Below, piece by piece: positions 5,544-6,010 of a stretch of 6,010 nucleotides of DNA. Every line of letters begins with the position of its first letter. Within the stretch, counting starts at the first letter, position 1. Origin of the DNA: Spirochaetales bacterium (lineage in GTDB: Bacteria; Spirochaetota; Spirochaetia; DSM-16054; Sediminispirochaetaceae). The notes below the pieces were generated by a model. It saw only the letters and a program-made list of their open reading frames with translations. It was not told the DNA's origin and did not search any database. The DNA lies in NCBI GenBank assembly GCA_021767325.1, contig JAASTM010000170.1:1-6010 (forward strand), read 5' to 3'. The translations under genes were made by a program, and so were the position numbers.

Positions 5544-5549
5544 ATGAGG

Positions 5550-6010
5550 ATGTTAGTTCACTCTTTTTTGGAATGTACGTGCCGGAGGTTTCCGGACAAA
5601 CCGGCGGTCTGGTATCAGGACGAATGGATGACCTACGGGCAGATCGACAGGCAGGCCAACCGGGTGGCCAACTTCCTGGTCGCGCAGGGGCTGCAGCGCG
5701 GCGAAAGGGTGACCCTTTTGATGGAAAACTCCTTCACCTTTATCACCGCCTACTTCGGGATCATGAAGGCCGGTGGGGTGGTGGTCGGACTGAACACCGA
5801 GATTACCGCCGAGGACCTGGAGTACCTGGTGCAGAACTCGGATGCCCGCTTCCTGTTTCTGAACAAGGAGCGACTGAGGCTGTACGAGCCGATCAGGGAA
5901 AAACTAACTGGGCTCCACTCAGTGGTGGTGAGCGGCGGTCTGCCGGAAGGCGCGGGCTCCGGTTTTGTGGAGTTCGAGTCGATGGTCGCCGAATATCCGG
6001 CCGAGCTGGA
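5550..6010 (+). CDS. AMP-forming acyl ligase, N-terminal part (runs off window)
   Basis: The visible 153 codons are the N-terminal subdomain of the ANL superfamily (acyl-CoA synthetases, fatty-acyl-AMP ligases, adenylation domains). Seen in order: F14-P-D-K-P-A-V, core A1-like M27-T-Y-G-Q-I, R50-G-E-R-V, E59-N-S, and core A2-like M72-K-A-G-G-V-V-V-G-L-N with D98-A-R. These enzymes use ATP to make an acyl-adenylate, then pass the acyl group to CoA or a carrier protein. The AMP-binding P-loop and substrate-pocket residues lie beyond the window, so substrate and acceptor are unknown. Its place right after acpS favours a carrier-protein-linked pathway, which is inference. Codon use is G+C rich like acpS. 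Confidence 0.88.
   Translation, partial: MLVHSFLECTCRRFPDKPAVWYQDEWMTYGQIDRQANRVANFLVAQGLQRGERVTLLMENSFTFITAYFGIMKAGGVVVGLNTEITAEDLEYLVQNSDARFLFLNKERLRLYEPIREKLTGLHSVVVSGGLPEGAGSGFVEFESMVAEYPAEL

Overview
The window reads as chromosomal DNA of a diderm (double-membraned) bacterium. A halophilic or alkaliphilic free-living spirochaete is my best guess, not a proven assignment. The guess rests on three things: a lipoprotein with the relaxed L-M-F-S-C lipobox common in spirochaetes, a signal-peptide-bearing beta-barrel protein ending in Phe, and the extreme acidity of that protein (about 88 Asp/Glu against 6 Lys/Arg in the mature chain). No RNA genes, CRISPR array, insertion sequence or recognised defence cluster were found.

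Layout from left to right. (1) 1-832, minus: a WD40-repeat lipoprotein cut by the window edge, with its own extended -10 promoter. (2) 930-951: a UUCG-tetraloop terminator ending the next gene. (3) 988-2334, minus: an acidic porin-like outer-membrane beta-barrel protein. It has a near-consensus promoter (TTGACA-N17-TATACT), a leader hairpin, and a second upstream promoter whose spacer and -35 edge are covered by a 19-bp dyad. (4) 2335-2805: a 471-bp AT-rich control region between divergent genes. (5) 2806-3408, plus: a lone Uma2-family nuclease-like protein. (6) 3528-4859, minus: a short Omp85-type outer-membrane protein with one visible POTRA domain, a TTG start and an in-register A7 slippery heptamer. 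(7) 4860-5022: a divergent promoter region. (8) 5023-5535, plus: an AcpS-type 4'-phosphopantetheinyl transferase with an N-terminal extension. (9) 5550 to the window end, plus: the N-terminal part of an acyl-activating AMP-forming ligase, in an operon with AcpS.

How the genes fit together. Three genes (WD40 lipoprotein, porin-like barrel, Omp85 protein) belong to the cell envelope. The Omp85 protein may help assemble or export envelope components, but nothing here names its client. AcpS arms carrier proteins with phosphopantetheine, and the ligase next to it activates a carboxylic acid as an acyl-adenylate. The pair therefore suggests the start of a carrier-protein-dependent acyl pathway continuing to the right. 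Uma2 has no obvious partner. Base composition is uneven: the WD40 and porin genes are moderate in G+C, while the Omp85 gene is strikingly G+C rich. The most unusual signals are the Omp85 architecture with its slippery site, the dyad-covered second porin promoter, and the near absence of basic residues in the porin. None amounts to a demonstrated new system.
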